From Candidatus Buchananbacteria bacterium RIFCSPHIGHO2_01_FULL_44_11 (GTDB lineage Bacteria > Patescibacteriota > Patescibacteriia > Buchananbacterales > UBA6539): 36,600 nucleotides of DNA. The notes under the pieces were generated by a model. It was given only the letters and a program-made list of their open reading frames with translations. It did no database searches and was not told the DNA's origin. Below are positions 1 to 8,342 of the stretch, in pieces; position 1 is the stretch's first letter; each line of letters opens with the position of its first letter. Where the stretch lies: NCBI GenBank assembly GCA_001817345.1, contig MHIE01000021.1, positions 1-36,600 of the forward strand, given 5' to 3'. A program made the translations under genes and the position numbers.

Positions 1-1
1 A

Positions 2-1171
2 AACAAACATGTTATTGACGGCACCCCGGGTTGTATAGTTGGATTTATAGATAGCTACAACGATGAACCGTATTTTGGTGATAAGCAAATCGCTGATATT
101 TATAAAACTTCCAGCGATGCTGATGTGGCGATTTTAAAATTAAGAAATCCTAGTAATAAAATTCTCACTTCAGTAAATATCTCTCAAAGCAATAGCAGTG
201 GTATTAAATTAGGCGAGATACTTACCACTTACGGCTACCCAGCAAAATTTGGCACAAAAATCACTTATACCAGCGGCGATTTTAGCGGCGTTGACGGCAA
301 CTATTTAAAAACCACCGCTGTGATTGAACATGGCAATTCTGGCGGCGGCGCTTATCTAAAGAATGGAACATTTATTGGTATACCGTCAGCTGTGGTAAAA
401 GGCAGCCTAAATTCCATGGGGTATCTTTTATCAGTAGACAAAATTAATAGCTGGATAAATGGTTCTAGTTATGCTTATAACTCTGGCAGTAATAACAATT
501 ATTCAAGAGTTTCTTCTATAGTAGAAGATATTGATTTAAATAATCTAGGGTCTTTAGATTTATTTATTTATCAAACTGAAGATAGCAGCTCAGGATATTC
601 AGTTAAAGTTGATTATAACTTACTAAATAGACTAAAAGGATATATTTTATTGCAGGTTGAAGAAAATGGAGAGGCTTGGTATGTAGAACCAAAATCTAGT
701 AAGGGATATTATTTGAAAGATGGTGCAATAGCTTACGAAGCCTTGAAAAAATTTGGTTTAGGAATAACAAATGCTGATTTGGCTAAGATTCCAGTTGGCC
801 TAGAGAAAAGATTCCAAGACACTGATAGTGATGGTGACGGACTAGCCAATCAATTAGAGGAAGGATTGAAAACCGACCCTTTCAAATATGATACTGATGG
901 CGATGGCGTTTCGGATGGTGATGAAGTGCTAAAAAATAATACTAATCCATTGGGTAGCGGAAAACTCTATTACAGCACCTTGCTGGTCAGCCAGCTTAAG
1001 GGAAGGATACTGCTTCAGGTTCAGTCTAACGGTGAAGCTTGGTATGTAAATCCAAAAGACGGGAAAAGATATTATATGAAAAACGGAGACGCAGCTTATC
1101 AAATAATGAGATTTTTGAGTTTAGGTATTACTAATAGTGATTTAAGTAAAATACCAACAGGGAGTTTATAA
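2..1171 (+). CDS. Trypsin-like serine protease with calcium-binding repeats (5' end outside window)
   Basis: The reading frame is already open at base 2, so the start lies upstream. The visible part opens with NKHVI, which fits the catalytic His motif of S1-type proteases. It is followed by DADVAILKL (Asp) and EHGNSGGGAYL (Ser), so a complete triad can be assigned. After the protease domain there are two copies of a repeat built around GEAWYV(E/N)PK, G(Y/R)YY and GITN(A/S)DL(A/S)KIP. They are separated by Asp-rich DTDSDGDG and DTDGDGVSDGDE motifs of the thrombospondin type 3 kind, which bind calcium. Such C-terminal repeats are common in secreted Patescibacteria proteins, so I infer an exported or surface protease. 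The signal peptide cannot be checked. A strong terminator follows. Confidence 0.85.
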   Translation, partial: NKHVIDGTPGCIVGFIDSYNDEPYFGDKQIADIYKTSSDADVAILKLRNPSNKILTSVNISQSNSSGIKLGEILTTYGYPAKFGTKITYTSGDFSGVDGNYLKTTAVIEHGNSGGGAYLKNGTFIGIPSAVVKGSLNSMGYLLSVDKINSWINGSSYAYNSGSNNNYSRVSSIVEDIDLNNLGSLDLFIYQTEDSSSGYSVKVDYNLLNRLKGYILLQVEENGEAWYVEPKSSKGYYLKDGAIAYEALKKFGLGITNADLAKIPVGLEKRFQDTDSDGDGLANQLEEGLKTDPFKYDTDGDGVSDGDEVLKNNTNPLGSGKLYYSTLLVSQLKGRILLQVQSNGEAWYVNPKDGKRYYMKNGDAAYQIMRFLSLGITNSDLSKIPTGSL

Positions 1172-1199
1172 TAAAGAAAAACTTGAAATCGTGAAAAAG

Positions 1200-1248
1200 G
1201 CGCGCCCCGCCCCCGAACCCTCGGGGCGCGCGTTAAACATTTTTTTTA
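1200..1248 (+). terminator. Intrinsic terminator after the protease gene
   Basis: A perfect 10-bp GC stem (1200-1209 with 1222-1231) has a 12-nt loop. An A/T-rich tail with a run of eight T follows about 8 nt after the stem. Confidence 0.8.
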
Positions 1249-1294
1249 AATTCGGTTCGCATTTTTTCGTAAAGCCGCTGCCAATAAGCACATC

Positions 1295-1332
1295 AGGGGA
1301 GTGTAGTTTTACGACTACCTCCCTTTTTATTT
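1295..1332 (+). terminator. Second hairpin with T-run
   Basis: AGGGGAGTGTAG pairs imperfectly with CTACCTCCC and is followed by TTTTTATTTT. It lies just upstream of a promoter, so it is either a back-up terminator or the end of a short untranslated RNA. No ORF precedes it after the first terminator. Confidence 0.5.
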
Positions 1333-1338
1333 TGTGTG

Positions 1339-1367
1339 TTGACAAAATATTATTTTAGTATTAAGAT
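1339..1367 (+). promoter_or_regulatory. Sigma-70-type promoter for the decarboxylase gene
   Basis: TTGACA at 1339-1344, a 17-nt spacer, and TAAGAT at 1362-1367. It is about 100 nt upstream of the SD and start codon at 1464. Confidence 0.65.
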
Positions 1368-1463
1368 ACAAGGCTGGTTCTTTTACAGTACTGCAATAAA
1401 CTATTTGGTTTAGGCAGAAAACAATCACATTGATACGAACCTACAGAACAGGAGGTAATCGCA

Positions 1464-2882
1464 ATGAGAAAGGCAGAAGAACCGGTTTGGGGCTGGTGTT
1501 GGCCTAAGACCGGCCTCAACAAAGATGAGCTGGAAGGTGGAATGGAAAGGGTCTTTTCACCTTATGAAGCTGTAATCCCACCAATCTGCTATCCAGGCAC
1601 CACCTTATCGAAAGATCTGTTGGCCAAAGCCGGTGTTTTACTGGCTAAGCAGATCAATGCTGTTGGCAGCCATACGCATGGAGTTAGACTGGCCTGACGG
1701 AAGTTGGCAGTTTAATGAAGGCGAGGGCGGTTTTGAGCTTATCCAGAGTATGGAAGCTCAGGTGATCTGGATGATCGCTTCAATAATAGGTGGATCGCCG
1801 GAAACCACTGACGGCTATTTTTGCGGCGGCGGCACCGAGGCTAACCTGGAAGGCATGTGGATCGGCCGGGAGTGGCTGAAGCAGCGTCCCGATCCTATGG
1901 ACAAAGGGATTGTTGTTTTGGTTTCACCCTTGTTCCACTACTCAATCGCCAAGGCGGCCGAATTGCTTGATCTCGGACATCCGCAGTATGTTTCTTGCCC
2001 CCGGTGCAATAAGTATCATCTTTTTGCGCCGGATCCGACCGGTAGCGGTTTGAACATCGTCGGCATGGATGAGAAAGGGCAAATGTCCGTGTCGGAACTG
2101 GAGAAAGTCTTTCATCTGAGACACTATGAAGGCTTTCGCCGTTTCATGATTGTGCCGACAGTGGGTACTAGCCTGATGGGTTCGATTGATCCGATTCAGG
2201 AGATCGGAGAATTCATCAAGGCCGAAAGCCGCAAGACCGGCGCCAGTTTCTACATGCACGTGGACGCCAGTTTTGCCGGATTCACCGTTCCCTTCGTCAA
2301 TCCCGATCTGCCGATCGGCTTTTCCGTTCCCGAAGTGATGTCGGTGACCGTTGACGGCGACAAGATGGGCAGACTGCCTTATCCGGCGGGCGTTTTTCTT
2401 TGTCGGAAAGGATTAATGTCATTGGTGGCGCGGAAAGTCAACTACGTCAGGGGGCATGAGGATGACACGGTTTCTGGCTCCCGCTCCTGCATTTCGCAGA
2501 TTCTAGCCTGGTATTTATACCAGTCGGAAGGGATAGCCGGTCAGCGTCAGTACGTTCAGACTTGCCTGGACGGTCGGGACAAGCTTGTGACCCTGGTTAA
2601 ATCTCAGTTGCCATGGGTCAACGTTCTTCCTTGTTCTCCTTGGGTGAATTTCGCACCCATGGAAATAGACATTGAAGATGGCCAAATCCCGGAAGAGATT
2701 AGGGAAAGGAATGGAATCCTCGCCCCTTATCATCTGAGATCAGACTTTTTCTCCGACGGTCATTTTGCACTTGTCCCAGGACCGTTTATAAGGTGTGTGT
2801 CATGCCGCACAGCCTGTCACACATTGAGCAATTCGTCGCTGATATCGGGAGGGCGAAAGACGGATGGCCCAAGAAGCATTGA
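1464..2882 (+). pseudogene. PLP-dependent group II amino-acid decarboxylase, two frameshifts
   Basis: The gene is readable only by joining three pieces. Frame one runs from the ATG at 1464 (SD AGGAGG) to about 1690. A second frame runs to about 2785. The first frame then resumes and ends at 2882 with KVCVMPHSLSHIEQF. The product resembles the glutamate/tyrosine decarboxylase and sphingosine-phosphate lyase fold: CGGGTEANLEGMWIGREW, HVDASFAGF (the Asp contacting the PLP ring) and VDGDKMG, whose Lys should bind PLP. The residue before that Lys is Asp where most relatives have His. The two shifts compensate, so this is either a young pseudogene or two assembly indels. Base composition is more GC-rich than in the neighbouring mur genes, and the gene has its own promoter and SD, which suggests an acquired single-gene unit. 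Confidence 0.75.
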
Positions 2883-2962
2883 TCAACAACCGAAATTCGC
2901 AAAGTTCAACCTCGCCCTATCTGAAGGCATAAGGAATGCTGAATGGTAGGGATTTTTTATTT

Positions 2963-3002
2963 GGCTCTAGACTAGCAGATTTATCTCTGTTAGCCTAGAG
3001 CC
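2963..3002. terminator. Hairpin between decarboxylase and murG
   Basis: A 16-bp inverted repeat with two mismatches (GGCTCTAGACTAGCAG and its near complement). An AT-rich stretch with a T-run lies on the upstream side, and no clear T-tract follows on the plus strand. Probably a boundary element, possibly a terminator. Confidence 0.45.
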
Positions 3003-3068
3003 TTGATAATTAATTAATTTTGTTACCGAACAATTGATTTTTAGCCTGATTTTTGTTATTATCTATTT

Positions 3069-4130
3069 ATGAAAATATTACTTTCCGGGGGTGGTACGAT
3101 TGGTTCAGTTAGCCCTCTCATTGCTATTTATGAAGAAATCAAGCGCCAGAAGCCGGCGGCGGAATTTCTTTGGTTAGCTACGCGCCGTGGTTTGGAACAC
3201 GATTTGATTAAAAGTTACAACATTCCAGTCCGGTCAATTTTTGCCGGCAAATTCCGCCGCTATTTCAGCTGGCAGAATTTTTTTGATCCGGTTTTAGTCC
3301 TGCTTGGTTTTTTTCAGTCATTAAAAGTTATTTTTCAGTTTAAGCCCGATTTAATTTTATCGGCCGGCAGTTTTGTTTCCGTGCCAACGGTTTGGGCGGG
3401 CCGGCTTTTGGGTGCGCCGGCTTTAATCCATCAGCAGGATGTCTTACCCGGGCTAGCCAATAAGTTAATGGCTAAAAGCGCAAAAATTATCACCGCCACT
3501 TTTGAAAAATCCAAATCGGATTTTCCCGAAAAAAAGACTATCATTACCGGCAATCCAGTCCGGTCGGAAATTTTTGAGGCAAAAAAAGAAGAAGCTTATG
3601 CTTTTTTTAAGCTGGAACCGGCCATCCCGACAATTTTAGTCATGGGCGGCGGCACAGGCGCAACAGCGATTAATAATTTGGTTTTAGCCAGCCTCGATCA
3701 GCTGGTCCAATTTTGTCAGGTGATTCATCTGACCGGCGGCCGGATTGATCAGCTGGCTGAGCATCCGCGCTATCGGAGTTATGATTTTTTAACCAGCCAG
3801 ATTAAATACGCTTACGCGGCCGCCGATTTAGCGGTCAGTCGGGCGGGGATGTCGGCTTTAAGCGAACTAGCGGCAACGCAAAAACCCACTATTGTTATTC
3901 CAATTCCCAATAGTCATCAGCTTTATAATGCCATTGAATTTGCCAAGAATAACGCCGCGATTATGGTTGAAGAAAAAAATTTGACGCCGGCCAGTTTTAC
4001 CGCCGGGGTCAAGGAACTTTTAGCCGATCCGGCGCGGTTGCTTCACCTTGGTCACAATATCGGCCAGCTGATTCCGGCTGAAGCAACCCAAAAAATCGTG
4101 CGAATTATTTTTAAGTTTTGCGGCGAGTAG
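3069..4130 (+). CDS. murG: MurG-like UDP-GlcNAc:lipid I GlcNAc transferase
   Basis: MurG adds GlcNAc to lipid I on the inner face of the membrane, producing lipid II. The 353-aa product has the normal length and two-domain GT-B layout. Its acceptor-side N-terminal loop is GGGTIGSVSP (residues 7-16), where the family usually reads GGTGGHxxP, so the conserved His is absent. The C-terminal donor-binding half has SRAGMSALSELAATQKP and IPIPNSHQLYNA, matching the nucleotide-sugar site of the family. It heads a murG-murC-murB run with 5- and 8-nt gaps. The ATG at 3069 has no SD, like other core genes here. Confidence 0.9.
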   Translation: MKILLSGGGTIGSVSPLIAIYEEIKRQKPAAEFLWLATRRGLEHDLIKSYNIPVRSIFAGKFRRYFSWQNFFDPVLVLLGFFQSLKVIFQFKPDLILSAGSFVSVPTVWAGRLLGAPALIHQQDVLPGLANKLMAKSAKIITATFEKSKSDFPEKKTIITGNPVRSEIFEAKKEEAYAFFKLEPAIPTILVMGGGTGATAINNLVLASLDQLVQFCQVIHLTGGRIDQLAEHPRYRSYDFLTSQIKYAYAAADLAVSRAGMSALSELAATQKPTIVIPIPNSHQLYNAIEFAKNNAAIMVEEKNLTPASFTAGVKELLADPARLLHLGHNIGQLIPAEATQKIVRIIFKFCGE

Positions 4131-4135
4131 ACAAT

Positions 4136-5527
4136 ATGTCAGTTGATCTGAGTAAAATCAAAAAAATTTATTTTATCGGCATTAAGGGCGTGGCCATGTC
4201 GGGGTTAGCGGTAATTTGCCGCCAGCGCGGATTAGCCGTCGCCGGTTCGGATGTGGCGGAAAAGTTCATTACCGATAAAATTTTAAGCCGGGAATCAATT
4301 TTAATTTTTGAAGATTTCAACCGGCAAAACTTGGACTGGCAGCCGGATCTGGTGGTGATCGGTACTTCTTGGGGCCTGGACAATCCCGAAGTTAAAGCCG
4401 TGTTTGAAAAAAATATTCCTCACCTGACTGATTCCGAACTTCGGGGAATATTAAGCTCAGAGAAAAGGACTATTGCGGTCACCGGCGTTCACGGCAAAAC
4501 TACCACCACCGCCTTATTAGCTTATATTTTTCGCCAAGCCGGTCTGGACCCAAGTTATTTGGTTGGCACCGCCACGATTCCAAGCCTGGGCGGCAATTCA
4601 GCCTGGGGCCAGGGTCAGCATTTTATTGTTGAAGGCGATGAATATGCCCGGAGCCAAACTGATACCGCCCCGAAATTTCTTGACCTAGAACCGGTGATTT
4701 CAATTATTACTAGCGTTGAGTGGGAACACGTTGACATTTATAAGGATTTGGCCGCGATTGAAGGAGCGTTTGCAAAATTAATAAAAAAAACCAAAGAACT
4801 AGTCGTGGCCTGCGGCGATTGGTCCAGTATCCGAAAAATCATTGCCCCGGATCAGCCCAAGGTCATTACTTACGGCTTGGAAAAACACAATTTATGGCAG
4901 GCCTATGATGTGCGGCCGGAGTTTTCCGGCATGAGATTCAAGGTCAGGAAAGAAAACGTTGACATCGAAGAATTTTTTATTTCCTTATTCGGCCAGCACA
5001 ATGTTTTGAATGCCTTGGCGGCAATTATCGTCGCCTTAAAAGAAAATATACCCCTGGAAAAAATTCGGCTGACCCTCAAAGAATTCACCGGCGCGGAAAG
5101 AAGATTTGACGTTTCGGAAAAATCAGGCGTGGTTTTTGTTGACGACTATGGCCATCACCCCAGCGAAATAAAAACCACTTTAGAGGCCGTGCGCCATCGT
5201 TACCCGGAAAAAATAATTTATTGCGTGTTTCAGCCGCATATGGCTTCGCGGACCAAGGCCTTGCTTGACGATTTTGCCCAAAGTTTTTCTAGCGTTGATA
5301 AAGTAATTTTGGCCGATATTTTTGCTTCGGCTCGAGAAATTGCCGAGGAAATCACTTCCCAAGATTTAACTACCGCGACAAAAAAATTCCACAACGACGT
5401 GGTTTACGGCGGCGATCTGAACCAAGTGATTGATTATTTGCGGCCGTTGCTTCGGCAAGGTATAGTGATTGTGACAATGGGCGCCGGGGACGTTTACCGA
5501 GTCAGAGATAAATTAACTCAGGATTAA
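4136..5527 (+). CDS. murC: UDP-N-acetylmuramate-L-alanine ligase
   Basis: MurC is the ATP-dependent cytoplasmic ligase that adds the first peptide residue to UDP-MurNAc. From the ATG at 4136 the product is 463 aa. It begins with a Rossmann-type domain (IYFIGIKGVAMSGLA). The ATP-binding P-loop GVHGKTTTT lies at residues 117-125, followed by VEGDEYARS, and later by FTGAERRFD and DDYGHHPSE of the central and C-terminal Mur ligase domains. A TTG at 4118 would extend it and overlap murG, but the ATG 5 nt after the murG stop is more likely. All three Mur ligase domains are present. Confidence 0.93.
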   Translation: MSVDLSKIKKIYFIGIKGVAMSGLAVICRQRGLAVAGSDVAEKFITDKILSRESILIFEDFNRQNLDWQPDLVVIGTSWGLDNPEVKAVFEKNIPHLTDSELRGILSSEKRTIAVTGVHGKTTTTALLAYIFRQAGLDPSYLVGTATIPSLGGNSAWGQGQHFIVEGDEYARSQTDTAPKFLDLEPVISIITSVEWEHVDIYKDLAAIEGAFAKLIKKTKELVVACGDWSSIRKIIAPDQPKVITYGLEKHNLWQAYDVRPEFSGMRFKVRKENVDIEEFFISLFGQHNVLNALAAIIVALKENIPLEKIRLTLKEFTGAERRFDVSEKSGVVFVDDYGHHPSEIKTTLEAVRHRYPEKIIYCVFQPHMASRTKALLDDFAQSFSSVDKVILADIFASAREIAEEITSQDLTTATKKFHNDVVYGGDLNQVIDYLRPLLRQGIVIVTMGAGDVYRVRDKLTQD

Positions 5528-5535
5528 ATCGGATT

Positions 5536-6507
5536 ATGATTGATAAATTAAGACAAAGTTTAGGCGAGCAGGTTAAAGAAAATGAAATTTTAGCCAATTA
5601 CGTCACCTTCAAAATTGGCGGACCGGCCAGGTATTTTTATGCCGCCAAAACCAAAGCGGATTTAGTCAAAGCTATTGCCGCGGCTCAGGAGTTGAAGCTA
5701 GATTATTTTATTTTAGGTGGCGGCAGTAACTTACTTGTTTCCGATCAAGGGTTTAACGGTTTAGTGATTAAGCAAGACAATATTGATTTTAAAATTGACG
5801 GTACAACGGTTTATGCCCAAGCCGGGGCTTTAGTCACCGATGTGCTAAGGGCGACGTTAGAGGCTGGTTTAATCGGTTGGGCTTGGGCGGCCGGTTTACC
5901 CGGAACCATTGGCGGCGCGGTCAGGGGCAATGCCGGCGCTTACGGTCAAGGCATGTCTAATATTCTAAAGTCAGCCGAAATTTATTATCAGGCTAAAGTT
6001 CAAATTTACACCAATGAACAGATGGGGTTTTCTTATCGCCACAGTTTAGCCAAAGGACAGCCCATTATCATCCTGTCGGTTGTTTTGGAATTGCAAAAGG
6101 GTGACACCGTAAAAGACTTGGCCCAGGTAAAAAAGTATGAGCAGTATCGCTCTGACACTCAGCCCCAGGATTTACCCAATGCCGGCTGTATTTTTAAAAA
6201 CATTGATTTATCAACGGTCGAAGTGAATAAAGCCAGGGTGATTAAGGCTTTAGATGTCACCGAGGCGGAGTATGATGAAAAAACAAAGTTTGGTAAGCTG
6301 CCCGTCAGTTTTATTTTTGACCGGTTAAATCTGAAGGGCAAAACTATGGGTGGGGCCCAGGTCTCGGAAAAGCATGGTGCTTTTATTGTAAATATCGGTC
6401 AGGCTAGAGCCGATCAAGTGATTATGCTGATGTCTGATTTAAAAATGCGAGTGCGCAATCAATTAGGCATCCAACTCCAAGAAGAAGTTCAGTTCATTGG
6501 GTTTTAG
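5536..6507 (+). CDS. murB: UDP-N-acetylenolpyruvoylglucosamine reductase
   Basis: MurB is the FAD enzyme that makes UDP-MurNAc with NADPH, the step before MurC. Visible motifs are FKIGGPARYF, LGGGSNLLVSD (FAD pyrophosphate), AAGLPGTIGGAVRGNAGAYG, FSYRHS and PNAGCIFKN. The last has Cys where many enzymes use the catalytic Ser proton donor (usually G-S-x-F). The C-terminal GGAQVSEKHGAFIVN is typical. At 323 aa it has normal length. It starts 8 nt after murC without SD and closes this small wall-precursor operon. Confidence 0.93.
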   Translation: MIDKLRQSLGEQVKENEILANYVTFKIGGPARYFYAAKTKADLVKAIAAAQELKLDYFILGGGSNLLVSDQGFNGLVIKQDNIDFKIDGTTVYAQAGALVTDVLRATLEAGLIGWAWAAGLPGTIGGAVRGNAGAYGQGMSNILKSAEIYYQAKVQIYTNEQMGFSYRHSLAKGQPIIILSVVLELQKGDTVKDLAQVKKYEQYRSDTQPQDLPNAGCIFKNIDLSTVEVNKARVIKALDVTEAEYDEKTKFGKLPVSFIFDRLNLKGKTMGGAQVSEKHGAFIVNIGQARADQVIMLMSDLKMRVRNQLGIQLQEEVQFIGF

Positions 6508-6513
6508 GAACAT

Positions 6514-6544
6514 GATACTAATCTACGAATGTATGCGAATCTAC
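6514..6544. repeat. 31-bp direct repeat, copy 1, left of the pseudo-receiver gene
   Basis: The sequence starts GATACTAATCTA and ends GCGAATCTAC. It matches 7256-7286 at 27 of 31 positions. The two copies bracket the minus-strand gene at 6725-7147, and each is followed by a CCCTCACCC-containing palindromic repeat. Confidence 0.75.
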
Positions 6545-6549
6545 TGATG

Positions 6550-6617
6550 CCCTCACCCGCCTCTCGGTGAACTCGAGGCACCCTCTCCCTGACAGGGAGA
6601 GGGGTTAGGGGTGAGGG
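6550..6617. repeat. Palindromic CCCTCACCC repeat
   Basis: CCCTCACCC at 6550-6558 is the exact inverse of GGGTGAGGG at 6609-6617. An inner pair CCCTCTCCCT/AGGGAGAGGG makes a second stem. This is a dispersed palindromic repeat of a type seen in many bacterial genomes; a related sequence lies near 7322. Confidence 0.7.
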
Positions 6618-6648
6618 TAAAAAAATACCGGCCGCAAGGGTCGGTTTT
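6618..6648 (-). terminator. Terminator of the pseudo-receiver gene
   Basis: On the minus strand ACCGACC pairs with GGCCGGT (one mismatch) around a CTTGC loop, followed by ATTTTTTT. Confidence 0.65.
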
Positions 6649-6724
6649 TCTGATCTCTGGCTGGGTCAGACGAGTGGTTTTTAATGAGCCGGTGGGGTTA
6701 TTGACTGGGGCATTTTTGCATCCC

Positions 6725-7147
6725 CTAAGCTTGAACAGCTTGAGCCAACGTTCGCATGACTTTGACAAAATGGCCATTTGGGTAAATGATGCCGTGATGG
6801 AAGACCGCATCAGCGCCCAACGCCTTCAGTTGTGCTTGGTGGTCGGGGTTAAACGCCAACTGATTATCTGTCGTAACGACGATTCGGGCTTGGGGAGCGT
6901 GCCGGTCTCTGACGCTTTTGAGACAGGGGAAGTGCTCATGGTCAGGCGTCAGGATCAGATCCAGACGGCGGCCGATCTGCTGAATCTGCTGGCCGGTGGT
7001 TAGAACCAGCTCGACTAAACCCTGGCCATCTTGAGGCTCAACGGCAATGGCCTCAAATCCACTGCCGCGCAAGGTCAGGCTGATCATGTTAGCGACACTT
7101 TTCTCCGGATGGCTGACTATTATTACCGGTCCGTCTCTGCTGGGCAT
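6725..7147 (-). CDS. Degenerate receiver-domain (CheY-like) protein
   Basis: The 140-aa product has the beta-alpha rhythm of a response-regulator receiver: VIIVSHPEKSVANMISLTLRGSG, DLILTPDHEH and ARIVVTTDN. The acidic pair after strand 1 is replaced by SHPE. The phosphoacceptor position reads LILTPD instead of LLD, and the C-terminal Lys is missing (DAVFHHG). It is therefore probably not phosphorylated. It has a strong SD (AAAGGAGG) 7 nt before the ATG, its own promoter and terminator, and lies between two 31-bp direct repeats. No output domain is present. The role is unknown. Confidence 0.75.
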   Translation of the reverse strand: MPSRDGPVIIVSHPEKSVANMISLTLRGSGFEAIAVEPQDGQGLVELVLTTGQQIQQIGRRLDLILTPDHEHFPCLKSVRDRHAPQARIVVTTDNQLAFNPDHQAQLKALGADAVFHHGIIYPNGHFVKVMRTLAQAVQA

Positions 7148-7215
7148 GGTTTGCCTCCTTTGGTATTTGCTCGTTCAATTGGTTTGATTGGTGAAAAGGT
7201 CAGGTTGATAACGTC

Positions 7216-7244
7216 AGCTTATATAATTGTCTGAATTTAGTCAA
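7216..7244 (-). promoter_or_regulatory. Promoter of the pseudo-receiver gene
   Basis: On the minus strand TTGACT is at 7244-7239. A -10-like TAAGCT lies 17 nt away, and an alternative TATAAG lies 15 nt away. Confidence 0.5.
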
Positions 7245-7255
7245 CATAATAACGC

Positions 7256-7286
7256 GATACTAATCTAAGGATTTATACGAATCTAC
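7256..7286. repeat. 31-bp direct repeat, copy 2
   Basis: Partner of 6514-6544, with four mismatches. It lies immediately upstream of the pseudo-receiver promoter. Confidence 0.75.
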
Positions 7287-7693
7287 CCTTCTCGCCTTCG
7301 GCATCGCCGAGGCGGACGAATACCCTCACCCCCTCCGTAAAGGGGCGTGGGGTTAGTATTTAATTAAAATTACCCCACTTCAGTGGGCGTAAAGAAGCCG
7401 ACTAAAGTCGGGTAATATAATTTTAAGGCGTACTAGCCTCAGGCTGGCACAAATCATATTATACTTTTTTTGTCATACTCCGATTTAATCGGGGCAGCCA
7501 GGGTTTCTTGTTATAACTTTTGGATTCCCGCTGGAGTTTATCCCGTTCTGGATTTTCGTTTTCGCGGGAATGACAGGGGCAAGAATTCTGGCGGTAAAAA
7601 TTCGGAATTGAGAGAGAGGCGCTAATCCTCTTTGCTTCATTCGCTCGGAAATCCAAAAATTTTATTTTTGTATTTTACTCACTTCATTCGGCA
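7287..7693. repeat. Repeat-rich intergenic stretch, no gene seen
   Basis: The stretch contains a chain of short palindromes. There is a GCCTTCGGC/GCCGAGGC pair near 7300, CCCC/GGGG blocks with CCCTCACCC at about 7322-7355, CCCCACTTCAGTGGG near 7371, GACTAAAGTC near 7400 and AGCCTCAGGCT near 7436. A larger repeat is bounded by TGTCAT at 7471 and ATGACA at 7575. A minus-strand 65-codon ORF here reads PCHSRENENP, typical of translated dispersed repeats, and I do not call it. Confidence 0.65.
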
Positions 7694-7747
7694 ATAAAAA
7701 AATAGCGGGCACTAACTTCTCCGTCCTGGATTGGTTAGTTGCCCGCT
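7694..7747 (-). terminator. Terminator of the receiver gene at 7796-8233
   Basis: On the minus strand GCGGGCAACTAAC pairs with GTTAGTGCCCGC (one mismatch), followed by TATTTTTTT. Confidence 0.75.
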
Positions 7748-7795
7748 TTGACGTGGCTTCAGTCGAGTACGAGGCGCAGTGGCGCCTCATCTATC

Positions 7796-8233
7796 TCAGT
7801 GAGCGGCCCCGGCCAAACGGTGGCCGTTTTTCGCCGCCTGGATAGACATCTGGTACCAATGCTGAAACACCGGCAGAAAATATGCCATATCCAACGGTTT
7901 GTGGACGAAGGCATTAATGCCGGCTGGCGTGGTGGCGCCTGGTAAGCTACCGCTCATCAAGATGATCGGCAGGAGCAGGACATCTGGGTGCAGCGCCCGG
8001 ATCGCTTCAATGAGTTGATAGCCGTTTCTTCTGGGCATTTTGCCGTCGGTCAAAACCAACGCGATATGCTTGTCACTCGAAAGGGCAAGGGCATGGAAGC
8101 AATCTAGGCCTTCCTGGCCGTCTCTTGCTTCATGTATAAGGTCGGCTTGCACTAGTGGTCCTAGTGCAAGCCTGACCATCGAGAGACTACTCGGGTCGTC
8201 GTCAACGACCAGAATAGCATGCTTCTTTTCCAT
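7796..8233 (-). CDS. Single-domain response regulator (receiver domain)
   Basis: The 145-aa product is a stand-alone CheY-like receiver. It has the acidic triplet in ILVVDDDPSS, the phosphoacceptor Asp in LVLTDGKMPRRNG, the switch Ser in LMSGS and the conserved Lys in FVHKPLD. There is no DNA-binding or enzymatic output domain, so it should act by protein contact after phosphorylation by an unlinked kinase. It has its own near-consensus promoter, SD AAAAGGAG and terminator. Its neighbour at 6725-7147 is a receiver that has lost these residues, so the two may form an active/inactive pair. Confidence 0.85.
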   Translation of the reverse strand: MEKKHAILVVDDDPSSLSMVRLALGPLVQADLIHEARDGQEGLDCFHALALSSDKHIALVLTDGKMPRRNGYQLIEAIRALHPDVLLLPIILMSGSLPGATTPAGINAFVHKPLDMAYFLPVFQHWYQMSIQAAKNGHRLAGAAH

Positions 8234-8267
8234 GTTGCATCTCCTTTTGTAAAACGGAATCGTTAAA

Positions 8268-8296
8268 ACTATAGCATATTTTTATAACCTTGTCAA
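8268..8296 (-). promoter_or_regulatory. Near-consensus extended -10 promoter of the receiver gene
   Basis: On the minus strand: TTGACA, 17-nt spacer, TGC then TATAGT. Confidence 0.8.
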
Positions 8297-8342
8297 ATAT
8301 TAGACTTTACTATATACTGTAAAAGCATTAAAATACCTACCT

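Noticed and set aside
1245-1335. Riboswitch or small RNA before the decarboxylase gene
   Set aside because: The hairpin with T-run lies upstream of the promoter, and I see no conserved aptamer core. It is listed only as a terminator-like hairpin.
1672-1700. Programmed +1 frameshift in the decarboxylase
   Set aside because: TGA C resembles the prfB context, but there is no internal SD at the right spacing and GCC to CCT re-pairing is poor. A second unexplained shift at 2785 favours decay or error.
6550-7600. CRISPR array
   Set aside because: The repeats are palindromic and irregular, with no uniform spacer length and no cas genes.
7459-7656. 65-codon minus-strand ORF
   Set aside because: It lies wholly in a dispersed palindromic repeat, and its peptide (PCHSRENENP) is typical of repeat translation. 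No SD or promoter.
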